Shown in pieces: positions 30,027 to 30,271 of a stretch of DNA of 30,271 nucleotides; position 1 is the stretch's first letter; each line of letters starts with the position of its first letter. The notes under the pieces were generated by a model. It worked only from the letters and a program-made list of their open reading frames with translations. It was not told where the DNA came from and did no database searches. The position numbers were made by a program, and so were the translations under genes. This DNA is from Pelomyxa schiedti. Taxonomy: Eukaryota > Evosea > Pelobiontida > Pelomyxidae. Where the stretch lies: the NCBI GenBank assembly GCA_020536535.1, contig JAHLWZ010000481.1, positions 1-30,271 of the forward strand. The letters are read 5' to 3'.

Positions 30027-30263
30027 TCAAGATATTTTTGTGAACCCCAAAATTCCTAAATTCCTTCCTGTGGTTTCGAATGGGTCGATCAAAACAAAGC
30101 CACCAGGGTCCTTCTTGGTGCTGTAGTTCCTAACACTTATCAGTAAACCCCGGACCCCCCTCACTATATCTTTTTCCTTTATTAACCCGTTTTGGGTTTT
30201 CCAACGTTCCAGGCGAAGCTTCGATACCTTTTCCACCTGGTTGATCAAAGAACACCAACACAA
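30027..30263 (-). CDS. Possible exon at the right edge, unknown
   Basis: A minus-strand frame contains VRGLLISVRNYSTKKDPGGF and VLIDPFETTGRN, a mixed composition unlike the repeats to its left. It lies just outside the duplicated block. No family is recognised and the gene would extend off the window. Confidence 0.3.
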   Translation of the reverse strand: MCWCSLINQVEKVSKLRLERWKTQNGLIKEKDIVRGVRGLLISVRNYSTKKDPGGFVLIDPFETTGRNLGILGFTKIS

Positions 30264-30271
30264 CAGAAAAC

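Larger units (their letters stand above)
28770..30055 (+). repeat. Segmental duplication copy 2
   Basis: Carries the same ordered elements as 22540-23960, with two core modules instead of three and an 84-bp insertion in the promoter region. The first exon starts MRPGHTWMHSQLCF at 29056; introns are at 29300-29355 and 29653-29696. The end box GAATCAAGATATTTT...CCCCAAAATT is at 30025-30052. Confidence 0.85.

Noticed and set aside
22540-30055. Long terminal repeat retrotransposon flanked by two direct copies
   Set aside because: No reverse transcriptase, integrase, primer-binding site or TG...CA ends were seen between the copies; the blocks contain genes and introns, so segmental duplication fits better.

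Overview
This is a nuclear window from a compact, intron-rich protist genome. Most genes outside one array carry many short GT-AG introns (typically 40-60 nt, extremes about 31 and 156 nt), eukaryotic domains are present throughout (Gos28-type SNARE, RCC1, Sel1, F-box, cullin neddylation domain), and one tRNA-like Pol III unit is visible. The domain mix and expanded paralog families suggest an amoebozoan, possibly an archamoeba; that is an inference and not a firm call. Exon structures were worked out by hand from splice consensus and frame continuity; two of them, the Gos28-like SNARE and the NTPase, close exactly in frame over 7 and 11 exons.

Layout. 1-604: 3' end of a helical-repeat protein (+). 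676-985: chimeric copy of a dispersed repeat. 1042-1113: tRNA-like gene. 1170-3053: F-box protein, 9 exons (+). 3163-4364: Gos28/GOSR1-like Golgi Qb-SNARE, 7 exons (-). 4723-6890 or beyond: RCC1-repeat plus F-box protein (-). 7470-9820: protein with a CBM20-like starch-binding domain followed by Sel1 repeats (-). 10021-10299: small hypothetical ORF (-). 10463-14090: 929-residue P-loop NTPase with two HEPN-like R-N-x3-H motifs and an Arg in place of the Walker A Lys, 11 exons (-).

14148-22231: tandem array of intronless paralogs, five on the minus strand and one diverged 5'-truncated relative on the plus strand. No known function is recognised. Conserved blocks (GREWV, FSVSPTLGLV, SLWNFD, EPTKV, DAVSGFVV) suggest repeated beta-strand modules of propeller type.

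22540-23960 and 28770-30055: two copies of a segmental duplication. Each has a TATA-bearing promoter block, a small first exon (MRPGHT...), introns, and two or three copies of a ~260-nt module. The modules differ in reading frame because an AC/G tract in front of the core varies in length. Between the copies lie a decayed paralog (24365-24927), a coiled-coil gene with 4 exons (25136-27210, +), and a frameshifted cullin C-terminal fragment (27351-27569, -). The region from 22.2 kb rightward looks like an accessory zone of duplication, insertion and decay, whereas 1.1-14.1 kb is ordinary housekeeping-type gene space.
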